DNA of 64,000 bases from the NCBI GenBank assembly GCA_035325995.1, contig DAOKYU010000001.1:124001-188000 (forward strand), written 5' to 3'. Both the position numbers and the translations under genes were made by a program. Source of the stretch: Thermodesulfobacteriota bacterium. Lineage in GTDB: Bacteria > Desulfobacterota_D > UBA1144 > Nemesobacterales > UBA2774. Of this stretch, positions 50,215 through 58,592 are shown in pieces (the first letter of the stretch is position 1; every line of letters starts with the position of its first letter). Below the pieces are notes generated by a model. The model saw only the letters and a list, made by a program, of their open reading frames with translations, was not told the origin of the DNA and searched no databases.

Positions 50215-51828
50215 ATGACAAGCAGGTTAAACAGAAGGGATTTTCTAAGAATCATGGGAATGGGAGGGGTCGTGCTGGGCGCCGGCGGGGGCGGGCTCAT
50301 CCTCAATTCGTGTGATAGCTCCGGGGGCGGTGGCGGCGGAGGAGGCGGCTCCTCTTTCGACCCCAGATCCGCCGAAGGGTTCGTTCAGCCGCTGCACGTG
50401 CCGGGCGACGACGGCCTCATGGGGATATTCAATCCGGATGCGCCGTTCCTGATATCGCCCAGGAACGTCGAGACGGAATTCCTGCCCGGAAAGCCGGCGA
50501 CAGGTTTACAGTATGAAACGATAGCGGGCGACCGCACGTATTACAACCCTATATTCAGGCTGACAAAGGGGCAACGGGTGGAAGCCACGATGATGAACGA
50601 GCTCGACGAAGAGACCATCATCCACTGGCACGGCCTCGAAGTCGATTCCGCGAACGACGGGCATCCGAACAACGCCGTTCCGGGCGGAGCGTCTTATAAC
50701 TACAACTTCGAAGTGATAAACAGGGGCGCCACGTACTGGTATCACCCTCATCCCGACAAGCTAGTGGGAGAGCAGTCCTATAACGGGCTCGCGAGCTTCT
50801 TTATAGTAGAGGACGAGAACGATACGGCGCTCAGGAGCGCGCTCGACCTTTCGCTGGGTACGACTGAGCTGCCGCTCGTGATTCAGGACAGGAATATAGA
50901 CGAAGCCGGCCAGCTTATATTCGAGATGAACCCGATGATACAGACGATAGGCGTTCTCGGGGACCGGATCCTCGTTAACCAGACGATAAAACCGTTTCTC
51001 GATGTCGAAACCAGGATATACAGGCTCAGATTCTTAAACGGCTCCAATTCCCGGACCTATAAGCTCGCCTTCCTCAAGGGCTCGGAAAAGCTGACGTTCA
51101 ACATCATAGGCAACGACGGCGGCCTTCTCGATGTGCCGTATCCCGCGACCGAGGTGTTCATCGGCATCGCCGAAAGGGTTGACATACTCATAGACTTCCG
51201 GGGCTCACAGGTCGGGGACGAGGTTTTCCTCAAGAGCATGGCCTTCGATCCCATGGACCCGCTTACGGTGGACATGGATTTCAACCAGCCCTCGACGCTC
51301 ATGAACGGCGAAGAGTTTTATATCATGAAATTCAACGTCGCCGCCTCGACGAGCTACGACAGGCAGATTCCGTCCACCCTTTCGACCATTGAGCCGATAA
51401 ATACGACGGACGCCGAAGAAAGACTGATTACTCTTCCGAACCCCATAGAAGGCGTCTGGTTTATCAATAACTTCAGGTTCAATCCCGACGAGGTGCCGCT
51501 CACGGTAAGCAGGGATGCGACGGAAGTCTGGAGCATCTTTAACGGGCCTGCCGCAATGCCGCATCCGATCCACATACACGCCGTGCAGTTCCAGATACTC
51601 GAAAGGACGAACAGCCCCCAGCAGGTAAAGGACCTGGCCATAGACGGCGCGGGCAGGATGGCTACGGACATGGGCTGGAAGGACGTCGTGCTCGTATGGC
51701 CTGGCGAGACGGTGAGATATGCCGTGAAATTCTCGATACCGTTCGAGGGCGAGCAGCTATATCTCTTCCACTGCCATAACCTCGAACACGAGGACCAGGG
51801 CATGATGATCAATTATTCTGTCTCGTAG
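50215..51828 (+). CDS. Tat-exported multicopper oxidase (second copy)
   Basis: 537 residues. The twin-arginine signal NRRDFLRIMG (Arg7-Arg8) and LNSC (Cys33) suggest a Tat-exported lipoprotein, followed by a polyglycine linker. Copper motifs are complete: IIHWHGLEV, YWYHPHPDKL, HPIHIHAVQFQ and LFHCHNLEHEDQGMM, so type 1 and trinuclear sites should be intact. The layout is that of CueO/CotA/bilirubin-oxidase three-domain enzymes. It differs from the Sec-lipoprotein copy at 13408 in export route, since Tat implies folding (perhaps with copper) before export. AAGGAGG precedes ATG 50215. Substrate not determined. Confidence 0.94.
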   Translation: MTSRLNRRDFLRIMGMGGVVLGAGGGGLILNSCDSSGGGGGGGGGSSFDPRSAEGFVQPLHVPGDDGLMGIFNPDAPFLISPRNVETEFLPGKPATGLQYETIAGDRTYYNPIFRLTKGQRVEATMMNELDEETIIHWHGLEVDSANDGHPNNAVPGGASYNYNFEVINRGATYWYHPHPDKLVGEQSYNGLASFFIVEDENDTALRSALDLSLGTTELPLVIQDRNIDEAGQLIFEMNPMIQTIGVLGDRILVNQTIKPFLDVETRIYRLRFLNGSNSRTYKLAFLKGSEKLTFNIIGNDGGLLDVPYPATEVFIGIAERVDILIDFRGSQVGDEVFLKSMAFDPMDPLTVDMDFNQPSTLMNGEEFYIMKFNVAASTSYDRQIPSTLSTIEPINTTDAEERLITLPNPIEGVWFINNFRFNPDEVPLTVSRDATEVWSIFNGPAAMPHPIHIHAVQFQILERTNSPQQVKDLAIDGAGRMATDMGWKDVVLVWPGETVRYAVKFSIPFEGEQLYLFHCHNLEHEDQGMMINYSVS

Positions 51829-51915
51829 CAGCGACCCGGTAATACGAAGCGCCCGGACAGCAGGTATTATTTATATGCTGCCGGGCGCATGTACTGTAAT
51901 ACGGCAGGAACGAAG

Positions 51916-53049
51916 ATGAAAACGAATTCGCTCATAGCGGCATGCCTCTTTTTGCTGGCCGCCGTATCCTGCGGTGAAAACGAAAGCCGCGTGGAGGTTG
52001 CAGGCGGTCAGGGTGAGCTCCTTCCCGTAGTCCTCAACGGCAAGGTCGGCTATATAAAGCCGTCGGGCGAGATGGAAATACTGCCCAAGTATGATATCGC
52101 GACGTCCTTTTCCGAGGGACTCGCGCGCATACTCATAGGGACAAAATACGGCTATATAGACGAGCACGGCGATATGGTTATAGAACCCAAATTCGACGGC
52201 GCTTCGGACTTCTCCGAAGGGGTCGCTCTGGTGGTGTTTAACGGCAAGAGGGGCTATATCGATAAGACAGGCAACATGTTTACGACCATCGAATTCGATA
52301 ACACCTGGGGATTTTCGGAAGGGTACGCCGTAGTCAGCATAGGCGGACGGTACGGTTTTATAAATAAGAAAGGCGATATGGTTATCGAGCCCGTGTACGA
52401 GATCGCCTCCAATTTCTCCGAGGGCCTCGCCCTCGTAGTGACCGGCGGCAAGAGGGGATTCATAGACAAGAACGGTAATATGGTTATAGAGCCCGAATTC
52501 GACGGCGCCTCCGATTTTTCGGAAGGGCTGGCGCGGGTTCTGATAGATAGAAAACACGGCTATATAAATAAGAAGGGCGACGTGGTCATCGAGCCGCTCT
52601 TCGAGCAGGCGCAGAGCTTTTCAGAGGGGCTGGCGCTCGTCAGGCTGGGCGGAAAGTTCGGTTACATCGACAAAAAAGGGGATTTCGTCATCGAGCCCGA
52701 ATACGATAAGGCGTGGAGCTTCTCGAACGGCCGCGCACGCGTGGCCGTGGGGAACAAGGTAGGGTACGTCGATACGAAAGGCAATGTCGTCATTAAGCCC
52801 CAGTACGACGGAGCTTCAATATTTTCAGAAGGGCTGGCCTTCGTCTCGCTCAACGGAAAGGTCGGCTACATAGACGAGAAAGGAAAGCTCGTAATAAAGC
52901 CCCGGTATGAAGGCGCGTCTAATTTCGAGAACGGATACGCCAGAATCTACGAAAAACACAAGATGGGCTATATAGATAGAAAGGGAAATTATATCTGGAA
53001 TCCCACCGACGCAACGCTCGCTACCGAGCTCTGCGCCCCCCCGTTTTAA
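51916..53049 (+). CDS. WG-repeat lipoprotein
   Basis: Start at ATG 51916, giving a lipoprotein signal (lipobox AVSC, Cys19). The mature protein is ten WG repeats of about 33-36 residues (YGYIDEHGDMVIEPKFDGASDFSEG and variants with GYI/GFI-x-KKG). WG (KWG) repeats form elongated or propeller-like beta scaffolds that mediate protein contact. This is the only gene of its kind in the window. It follows the multicopper oxidase by 87 nt on the same strand and may be a scaffold for envelope enzymes; that is inference. Confidence 0.9.
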   Translation: MKTNSLIAACLFLLAAVSCGENESRVEVAGGQGELLPVVLNGKVGYIKPSGEMEILPKYDIATSFSEGLARILIGTKYGYIDEHGDMVIEPKFDGASDFSEGVALVVFNGKRGYIDKTGNMFTTIEFDNTWGFSEGYAVVSIGGRYGFINKKGDMVIEPVYEIASNFSEGLALVVTGGKRGFIDKNGNMVIEPEFDGASDFSEGLARVLIDRKHGYINKKGDVVIEPLFEQAQSFSEGLALVRLGGKFGYIDKKGDFVIEPEYDKAWSFSNGRARVAVGNKVGYVDTKGNVVIKPQYDGASIFSEGLAFVSLNGKVGYIDEKGKLVIKPRYEGASNFENGYARIYEKHKMGYIDRKGNYIWNPTDATLATELCAPPF

Positions 53050-53176
53050 ACTGATCACGAACAGCTCAATCCACCCGATACATGAATACGGATTCCCCGT
53101 CTGTCTCCATTTAGGTATGCGGGATTGCTCGATGCGCTCCGCCGTCCGGTATGCTGCCTTAAATGAAAAATAATGA

Positions 53177-53803
53177 TTATTTCGGCGTCTCGCTCGTCTG
53201 CCTGGCGAGTCTAATGTCGGCAGCGATTTTGTCGGCGTCGAAGTTTTCGAAGGGATATAGAAGGAGGAGCTTCCCGCCCCGGTCGATAAGAAAAAGGGTT
53301 TGCGTATGATTCATGAAATAGGCGACTTCCGAATCTCCGCGCTTTTCCCTTTCATAAAATACGGAGTATGCGTCGGCGGCCTTTTTAATATCATCCGGGC
53401 TTCCCGTAAGCCCGATGAACGATTCGTTGAAGTAGGGGACATATTCCCCAAGGCGCTTCCCGGTGTCGCGCTCAGGGTCGATGGTTACGAAGAGAACCTC
53501 GAGATCCTTTCTCCCCTCCGGCCCCAGCTTCCGGGTTACTTCATTTAATTGCGAAAGGGTTGTGGGGCATATATCCGGACAGTTTGTATATCCGAATGTA
53601 AGAAGAACTTCCTCTCCTTCGAAATCGCTGATGCTTACGGGATTGCCTTCCGTATCCGAAAGCGTGAAGTCCGGGGCTTCCTTGCCGTAGTATATGCCGT
53701 AATAGGGGTCGGCGTCTTTGCTGTCGCCGGGTTTTACGAAAAACGCTAATCCGGCTGCCGCCAATACGGTTACAAAGAGGATTCCGAGAAGTTTTTTATT
53801 CAT
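53177..53803 (-). CDS. SCO1/SenC/PrrC family copper chaperone (second copy)
   Basis: 208 residues: an N-terminal membrane anchor or uncleaved signal (KLLGILFVTVLAAAGLAFFV), thioredoxin-like core, copper motif CPDIC (Cys75, Cys79) and the third ligand in FMNHTQTLFLID. It parallels the copy at 12733-13353 in length and motifs, including GYTNCPD and DPERDTGKRL. It is close to the Tat multicopper oxidase and the cupredoxin lipoproteins, so it may load copper into these or into a cytochrome oxidase elsewhere. Confidence 0.93.
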   Translation of the reverse strand: MNKKLLGILFVTVLAAAGLAFFVKPGDSKDADPYYGIYYGKEAPDFTLSDTEGNPVSISDFEGEEVLLTFGYTNCPDICPTTLSQLNEVTRKLGPEGRKDLEVLFVTIDPERDTGKRLGEYVPYFNESFIGLTGSPDDIKKAADAYSVFYEREKRGDSEVAYFMNHTQTLFLIDRGGKLLLLYPFENFDADKIAADIRLARQTSETPK

Positions 53804-53886
53804 AGCATTCTCTGCATTCAGCTTTCGGTATTCGAAGGAGGAGTAAGATAAAACTGATTCGGGAAGTCGGCGCTTTTATAAGGATT

Positions 53887-53926
53887 ATCCCCCTCTCCGT
53901 GCTTTACGGAGAGGGGGATGGTTTTT
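53887..53926. terminator. Strong hairpin between SCO1 and the cupredoxin gene
   Basis: ATCCCCCTCTCCGT (53887-53900) pairs with ACGGAGAGGGGGAT (53906-53919), loop GCTTT. The T run (GGTTTTTG) is on the + side, but the only gene ending here is on the minus strand (53943), so I take it as that gene's terminator with a poor U tract. Confidence 0.65.
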
Positions 53927-53942
53927 GATTGAATTACAACCG

Positions 53943-54827
53943 TTAGGGTTCGACCGTTATCGTTCCGGACATCAGGACCCCGCCGGCTGCTCCATGAAGA
54001 ATACAGTGGTAGGGGAAAACGCCTTCCGAAGTGAACGTGAACTCGAACTCGTCCCCCGGAGCCATGAAATTCGGGCTCGGGAACTCGGCCTCGGAAGTGA
54101 AAGTTACGCCGTCGTCGCTCGTTGCATCATGGTCGAGCACGCCGTTATTTATCCACTTCACAGTGTCACCTGCTTTGATCGTTATATCTTTAGGAACGAA
54201 TTCGTTGTCGATCATGCTGACCTCGTGTATCTGCGGGGTCGGTGTCGGCGAGGTTGTCGGCGGGGTGGTCGGAGGCGTTGTCGGCGGAGTGGTAGGAGGT
54301 GTGGTTGGAGGCGTCGTCGGTGGGTTCGTCGGCGTGGTCGTCGGAGGAGGCGTCGGGCCAGTCGAGGTTATCCTGAGGGTGTAGGTGTAGTCCGGTCCTC
54401 CGTCGCCGTTTGCATCTCCCACTACTATGAAATGCCTCCCGAGCGGCGGGGTTACGGTACCCTCGAGAAAATTCGATCCCGTCGCCAGAAGCTCGTGGTC
54501 CGGCCCGGGGCCGTAAAACTCGAGGAACGGGGTCAGCAGGGTTTCGTTGCTGATCTCGGCCGTTATTACCGTGCCCTCGGCATCGACGTCGAAACAGAAG
54601 TAGTCGTCGTCGCCGGACGGGTCTATGACCGCGTTAATCGAAATATTCGAACTCAAAAGGTTACAGGTTTCAAAACTGTTGTTCGGTTCTGACTCTCCCC
54701 TTTTCTTGTTGTTGTTATCGTCGCAGCCGCTCAGCATCGACATGCTGACGAAGTTAAAAAGCACTATCAGCGCTACTACCGCCGGCAGATAAAACCTGGA
54801 TGAATTTACTCTTTTTATTAAGCTCAT
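53943..54827 (-). CDS. PPC-domain / cupredoxin lipoprotein, first of two paralogues
   Basis: 294 residues. Lipobox LSGC (Cys35); residues about 40-150 are a bacterial pre-peptidase C-terminal (PPC) domain (SEPNNSFETCNLL, DPSGDDDYFCFDVDA, GRHFIVVGDANGDGGPDYTY); residues about 157-198 are a Pro-Thr linker; residues about 200-294 are a blue-copper cupredoxin (FVPKDITIKAGDTVKWINNG, DHDATSDDG, FPYHCILHGAAGG...M). Candidate copper ligands are the His in LDHDAT, the Cys and His of HCILH and a downstream Met. It would be an outer-leaflet or periplasmic electron carrier. AGGAGG precedes ATG 54827. The copy at 55271 is its paralogue. Confidence 0.88.
   Translation of the reverse strand: MSLIKRVNSSRFYLPAVVALIVLFNFVSMSMLSGCDDNNNKKRGESEPNNSFETCNLLSSNISINAVIDPSGDDDYFCFDVDAEGTVITAEISNETLLTPFLEFYGPGPDHELLATGSNFLEGTVTPPLGRHFIVVGDANGDGGPDYTYTLRITSTGPTPPPTTTPTNPPTTPPTTPPTTPPTTPPTTPPTTSPTPTPQIHEVSMIDNEFVPKDITIKAGDTVKWINNGVLDHDATSDDGVTFTSEAEFPSPNFMAPGDEFEFTFTSEGVFPYHCILHGAAGGVLMSGTITVEP
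54234..54359 (-). repeat. Coding tandem repeat for the Pro-Thr linker (first cupredoxin)
   Basis: About seven degenerate 15-nt units encoding PPTTP-type peptides. Linker is likely O-glycosylation-prone and extended, holding the cupredoxin away from the membrane. Confidence 0.7.
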
Positions 54828-55270
54828 TACTTTACAAACCTCCTTTTTCTCGTGAACTGGAATTCCCCTTTTTCACGGTATGAACCATTATAAATAATGA
54901 GGTTTTTCATTCATATAGTTTTAGGTATGAATATTATGTAGTTAAAAGTGCTGAATCGATATCGGTGTAATCACTACAGAGTATCCGGAGCCGTATTGAA
55001 AAACTGCCGACGAAAGGAAGACGGGGGCGCGGGTCCGGGTATGTATCGTTTCGTTTCGTTTCCCCGGGCCTGAAAGAAGCGTTGAAACCCGGGAGTTATT
55101 TATGCCGTGCGCCGGTTAAGGGAGGGGGAAAACCGGCCTCGGTTGTCGAAATTCAACTTCGCAAAATGCCGTGTTCATGGCCGGTTTCAAATACGCTCCC
55201 CCTGCCTCTGCGCGGTTAACGCCGGGGCAGGGGGATTTTGCGATATGCCTTCGGTCGAGGGTGGGTCTCT
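54828..55270. other. 443-nt gap between the two cupredoxin genes
   Basis: No gene. The first 140 nt are very AT-rich and should hold the promoter of the first cupredoxin gene (a TATAAT on the minus strand at 54892-54887, weak -35). The rest is GC-rich and ends with the terminator of the second cupredoxin gene (55197-55240). Confidence 0.45.
55197..55240 (-). terminator. Hairpin after the second cupredoxin gene
   Basis: TCCCCCTGCC (55197-55206) pairs with GGCAGGGGGA (55226-55235) with a 19-nt loop. It lies 30-75 nt beyond the stop codon of the minus-strand gene; T run is short on either strand. Confidence 0.55.
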
Positions 55271-56188
55271 TTAAGGCACCACCGTTACCGTTCCGACCAT
55301 TCCCGTCGTACCCCCGGGTATCGCGTGAAGGATGCAGTAATAAGGAATGACGCCTTCCGCGGTAAAGGTGAATTCGAATTCGTCACCAGGCTTTATGTAG
55401 GTCGGGCCGGGGAACTCGGACTCCGAGCTGAAGGTCGTGCCGTCGTCGCTCCTGACGTCGTGAGCCAGCGTGCCGTCGTTGGTCCATTTAATTGTATCCC
55501 CCACCTTTATGGTGATCTCCTTTGGAATGAATACGTTGTCGACCATGCTGACGGTATGCATCACGGGTGCGGGCGTCGGCGAAGGGGTAGGGCTCGGCGA
55601 CGGAGTCGGCGGCGCGGTCGGAGCGGCGGTCGGCGCCGGCGTTGACGTTGGCGTCGCTGTAGGCGGAGGAGTAGTCGGCGCGGGGGTTGGAGTGGGCGCG
55701 GGGGTTGGAGTGGGCGCGGGGCCGGTCGATGTTATGGTCAGGGTATAGGTGTAGTCTGGTCCCCCGTCGCCCCCGGTGTCGCCCACCACTACGAAGTGCC
55801 TGCCGAGGGGCGCTTCGACTGTGCCGTCGAGAAAGTCCGTGCCCGTTGCCAGGAGCTCGTGGTCCGGGCCCGGCCCGTAAAGCTCTACGAACGGGCTTAA
55901 GAGCGTCGTGCCTGTGACCTCCGCCGTAACGACGGTGCCGGCTGCCTCGACGTCGAAACAGAAGTAATCGTCGTCCCCCGACGGGTCCACAACGGCGTTG
56001 ACGGTAATATTGGGGCTTACGAGATTGCAGGTTTCAAAGCTGTTATTGGGCTCGGATTCACCCCTCTTGGTTTTCTTGTCGTCGCATCCGCTCAGGAGGG
56101 AAAGGCTAAGCAGATTAAGCAACAGGATCATGGCTACGGCTGCGGGGAGGTAAAAACCGGACGAATTCCATCTGTCGAATATCCTCAT
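55271..56188 (-). CDS. PPC-domain / cupredoxin lipoprotein, second paralogue, Fur-box controlled
   Basis: 305 residues with the same layout as its neighbour: lipobox LSGC (Cys35), PPC domain (SEPNNSFETCNLV, DPSGDDDYFCFDVEA, GRHFVVVGDTGGDGGPDYTY), a longer Ala-Pro-Thr linker (about residues 156-208) and a cupredoxin with VFIPKEITIKVGDTIKWTNDG, LAHDVRSDDG and PYYCILHAIPGGTTGMVG. The Cys-x2-His-x8-Met ligand loop is clearer than in copy one. AAGGAGATACCG precedes ATG 56188. A 16/19 Fur-box match (56206-56224) sits right upstream of the ribosome site, so iron should control it. Copy one lacks this box. Confidence 0.9.
   Translation of the reverse strand: MRIFDRWNSSGFYLPAAVAMILLLNLLSLSLLSGCDDKKTKRGESEPNNSFETCNLVSPNITVNAVVDPSGDDDYFCFDVEAAGTVVTAEVTGTTLLSPFVELYGPGPDHELLATGTDFLDGTVEAPLGRHFVVVGDTGGDGGPDYTYTLTITSTGPAPTPTPAPTPTPAPTTPPPTATPTSTPAPTAAPTAPPTPSPSPTPSPTPAPVMHTVSMVDNVFIPKEITIKVGDTIKWTNDGTLAHDVRSDDGTTFSSESEFPGPTYIKPGDEFEFTFTAEGVIPYYCILHAIPGGTTGMVGTVTVVP
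55565..55722 (-). repeat. Coding tandem repeat for the Ala-Pro-Thr linker (second cupredoxin)
   Basis: Degenerate short units encoding PTPAPTP and PTPSP peptides; longer and more Ala/Ser-rich than the linker of the first copy. Confidence 0.65.
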
Positions 56189-56205
56189 CGGTATCTCCTT
56201 ATCAT

Positions 56206-56224
56206 GAAAATGATATGCATTATC
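56206..56224 (-). promoter_or_regulatory. Fur box upstream of the second cupredoxin lipoprotein
   Basis: GAAAATGATATGCATTATC matches 16 of 19 positions of the Fur consensus and is nearly palindromic. It ends 18 nt upstream of ATG 56188, overlapping the expected start-site region, so binding would block transcription when iron is plentiful. Confidence 0.6.
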
Positions 56225-56431
56225 AATTACTCGATATATTTATACCAGAGTTTTGATATAAGGCCTATAGCGGCCGACCCTTATCATTAAAGTTCATTTG
56301 ACGAGGCTTTAGGGGTGTGAGCGCTGGATACCCCGGCGTCGGTCATCCAGGGATAAAAAGGCGCGGCGTCCCTGCCGGAGGGATTCGAGGGATTCCGGTT
56401 TTTCCTTACCGGGGCGGAGATCAGGGGTCAA

Positions 56432-56836
56432 TTAATATCCGAGTCCCTTGCCTTCGGCCTCCCTGTCGCCGAGGGGCATTTCCTCTTCGGGGGCTTCTTG
56501 CTCGAGGCCGTATTCTTCATCCTCGGGTGCAGGGGGGAGAATCTCCGAGGCCTCCGCCGCAGTTTCGGAATCGTCGCCTATCTCTTCCGAGGCCCGGTCG
56601 TCCGTTTCCGAGACCTGGTCGAGTTCTTCTGTCGGTACGCCCTCCACAGGCTCCGCCAATTCGCCTATGGGCTCGGAGACCTGATCTAGCTGCTCGGTCT
56701 CGGGGTCGAGCTGAACCAGCGGGCGGGCCGCATCGTCGGCAGCGCCGGAGAAAGCGCTTGAATGACCTGCGCCGAAGGGGATTACGCCGAGCGTAAGTAC
56801 TGCGTAAAGAAGGGATTTTTTGAATGCTCCGGTCAT
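56432..56836 (-). CDS. Small acidic exported protein of the PLV/QLD low-complexity group
   Basis: Start at ATG 56836 (GAGGAG just upstream), giving a signal peptide (FKKSLLYAVLTLGVIPFGAG) and about 105 mature residues dominated by Glu, Asp, Ala, Ser and Pro, with DQVSE repeats (QLDQVSEPIGEL, EELDQVSETDD). The mature start ARPLVQLDPETEQ resembles KPLVQYDDTD of the protein at 11157-11459. No recognised domain; likely disordered. An in-frame ATG at 56848 is also possible. The 243-nt gap after its stop contains the Fur box of the next gene. Confidence 0.55.
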   Translation of the reverse strand: MTGAFKKSLLYAVLTLGVIPFGAGHSSAFSGAADDAARPLVQLDPETEQLDQVSEPIGELAEPVEGVPTEELDQVSETDDRASEEIGDDSETAAEASEILPPAPEDEEYGLEQEAPEEEMPLGDREAEGKGLGY

Positions 56837-57216
56837 GCAGCTCCTCATAATTTGTGGACTTAACACGTTCTTAATATGCGCCTCTACCAAGATAATCATA
56901 GCGCATAATCAGCTTATATGAAAGGATAATTGTTACCAGGGGATTCTTGCAGCTACAGCGATAAAGGTATTTTTGCAGCGTTAACGGCTTTATTCCGTCC
57001 TTTTTCAAATTGAAAAAATCAGCCTCTTTTAATATACTTATCGCGAATTGACCTTGGCCTGCCCGAGTGAAACTCAACAATGTATAACGTGCATTTCGAC
57101 AGGGCTTTGACGGGATAAAAATATGTCCCCGAGGTCTATCCGCATAAGCCGCACCAATGACTATATTCGGGGAGCGCGCGTGACGCTTCACGTTAAGAAT
57201 TCTGAGGTGATGCTCC
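56837..57216. other. 380-nt gap between divergent genes
   Basis: AT-rich, with no convincing gene. A frame at 56871-57248 on the minus strand is open but has no ribosome site and overlaps the PPK2 start. TTGACG near 57108 and several AT-rich hexamers could belong to the PPK2 promoter, but no pair has the right spacing, so I make no promoter call. Confidence 0.4.
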
Positions 57217-58104
57217 ATGAAAAAGATTAACGGTAAAGAGATTACCAAAATAGAAGCACCCTACGACGGCATAAGTCTCAAGGATTATTATGTCGAGAAA
57301 CGGCGCCTCCAGCTCGAGCTCCTGACCATGCAGCAGAGCGTGGCCGAGAAGGGACAGAGGGTGTGCGTATGCTTTGACGGCCGCGACGCCGCCGGAAAGG
57401 GCTCGACGATTCTTCGCTTCACACAGAACCTGATGCCGAAATACTACAGGATCGTCGATCTCGGCGTACCGACCCCGAAGGAGTCGAAGTACTGGTTTCA
57501 TCGCTACGAGCAGCACCTTCCCGAGCCGGGGCAAATAGTCTTTTTCGACCGTTCGTGGTATAACAGGGCCCTCATCGAGCCTACTATGGGCTATTGTACG
57601 CAGAAGCAGTACGAATACTTCATACACAAGGTGCTCGACTGGGAACATAGCCTCATAGACGAGGGGCTTCTGCTCGTTAAATTCTACCTTTCCGTGGACC
57701 CCGAGCATCAGCTCTACCGCTTTCAGGAGAGGCTCACCGATCCGCTCAAGTTCTGGAAGTTTTCGGAAAACGACTTCCACGCACGGAAAAAATGGGAGAC
57801 GTTCACCAAATACAAGGAGCAGATGTTCGATTACACCTCCTCGGTAAAGTCGCCCTGGATACTCATCGACGCCAACTCGCGGAAGACGTCCAGGCTTACG
57901 TGCATGCTTTACGTAATACGAACTTTCGGGAACAATAAATTCGTTCCGCTGACGGGTGAGGACGTGACCGAGACACACAGCATCGAGATAAACGGAGTCG
58001 CGTTCAGCGGCCTCAACAAGCTCCAGTATTCGGTTCTGAAGGAAATAGCGGACGAGCATGAACTAAAGGCGCAGGAGGTTTTAACGAACCCGACTAATGA
58101 ATGA
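57217..58104 (+). CDS. ppk2: Polyphosphate kinase 2 (PPK2)
   Basis: Transfers phosphate between polyphosphate and nucleotides. The 295-residue protein has the PPK2 Walker A GRDAAGKGS (residues 55-63), a PTPKESKYWF segment, Walker B FFDRSWYNRALIEP, and the lid region with RFQERLTDPLKFWKFS. The single-domain length fits class I/III enzymes; the class that decides between ADP and AMP phosphorylation cannot be set by eye. GAGGTG precedes ATG 57217. The stop overlaps the start of the next gene by 8 nt, so a Nudix hydrolase is co-translated with it. Confidence 0.95.
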   Translation: MKKINGKEITKIEAPYDGISLKDYYVEKRRLQLELLTMQQSVAEKGQRVCVCFDGRDAAGKGSTILRFTQNLMPKYYRIVDLGVPTPKESKYWFHRYEQHLPEPGQIVFFDRSWYNRALIEPTMGYCTQKQYEYFIHKVLDWEHSLIDEGLLLVKFYLSVDPEHQLYRFQERLTDPLKFWKFSENDFHARKKWETFTKYKEQMFDYTSSVKSPWILIDANSRKTSRLTCMLYVIRTFGNNKFVPLTGEDVTETHSIEINGVAFSGLNKLQYSVLKEIADEHELKAQEVLTNPTNE

Positions 58105-58567
58105 AGAATACACATTGACCAAGACCCTTAATCTCCCGCGGATAAAATCCTCCGGCGGCCTCGTTTATAACGACAATTATCACATTCTGCTTATATTCAA
58201 GCGCGGTAAATGGGACCTCCCGAAGGGCCGGTTCGAGCTCGACGCCGACCCGGTGGAGACGGCGCTCAGGGAAATCGGCGAAGAGACCGGGCTCGACAAG
58301 GGCAAGCTCACGATCAAGGGCAAGCTGGTCTCGACCTGGCACACGACCAGATACGACAAGACAAAATACCTGAAGAAAACCAACTGGTATCTCGTACATT
58401 ACCGCGGCGCGGATTCGGACGTCTCTCCCCAGTATTCCGAGGGAATCATCGAATGCAGGTGGGTGCATCTTCCCGACCTCGACAAGTACAGGCCGCTCCT
58501 TCTGCCCCGTATACAGTACGTGATAGATTTCTGGCTCCAGAACATGGCCTACGCACCGAGAGACTGA
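58097..58567 (+). CDS. Nudix hydrolase, overlapping PPK2
   Basis: The 156-residue protein has a Nudix fold with the box at residues 44-66: G-R-F-E-L-D-A-D...REIGEETGL. The REUxEExGU core is intact, but the Glu expected at the seventh position (Gx5E) is Ala50, followed by Asp51, which might substitute. N-terminal PRIKSSGGLVYNDNYHILL and KWDLPKG are typical of the diadenosine polyphosphate/diphosphoinositol-type subgroup. Translational coupling to PPK2 suggests a substrate such as Np(n)N or short polyphosphate nucleotides, which is inference. Confidence 0.85.
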   Translation: MNEEYTLTKTLNLPRIKSSGGLVYNDNYHILLIFKRGKWDLPKGRFELDADPVETALREIGEETGLDKGKLTIKGKLVSTWHTTRYDKTKYLKKTNWYLVHYRGADSDVSPQYSEGIIECRWVHLPDLDKYRPLLLPRIQYVIDFWLQNMAYAPRD

Positions 58568-58592
58568 CGGCCGGTCCGGCATGCCGCCGCGT

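Noticed and set aside
54234..55722. Short regular repeats that might suggest a CRISPR or satellite
   Set aside because: The units are in frame, degenerate at third positions and encode Pro-Thr and Ala-Pro linkers; no constant repeat with unique spacers.
56871..57248. 125-codon minus-strand frame between the acidic protein and PPK2
   Set aside because: Overlaps the PPK2 start, AT-rich, no ribosome site or homology that I can recognise.
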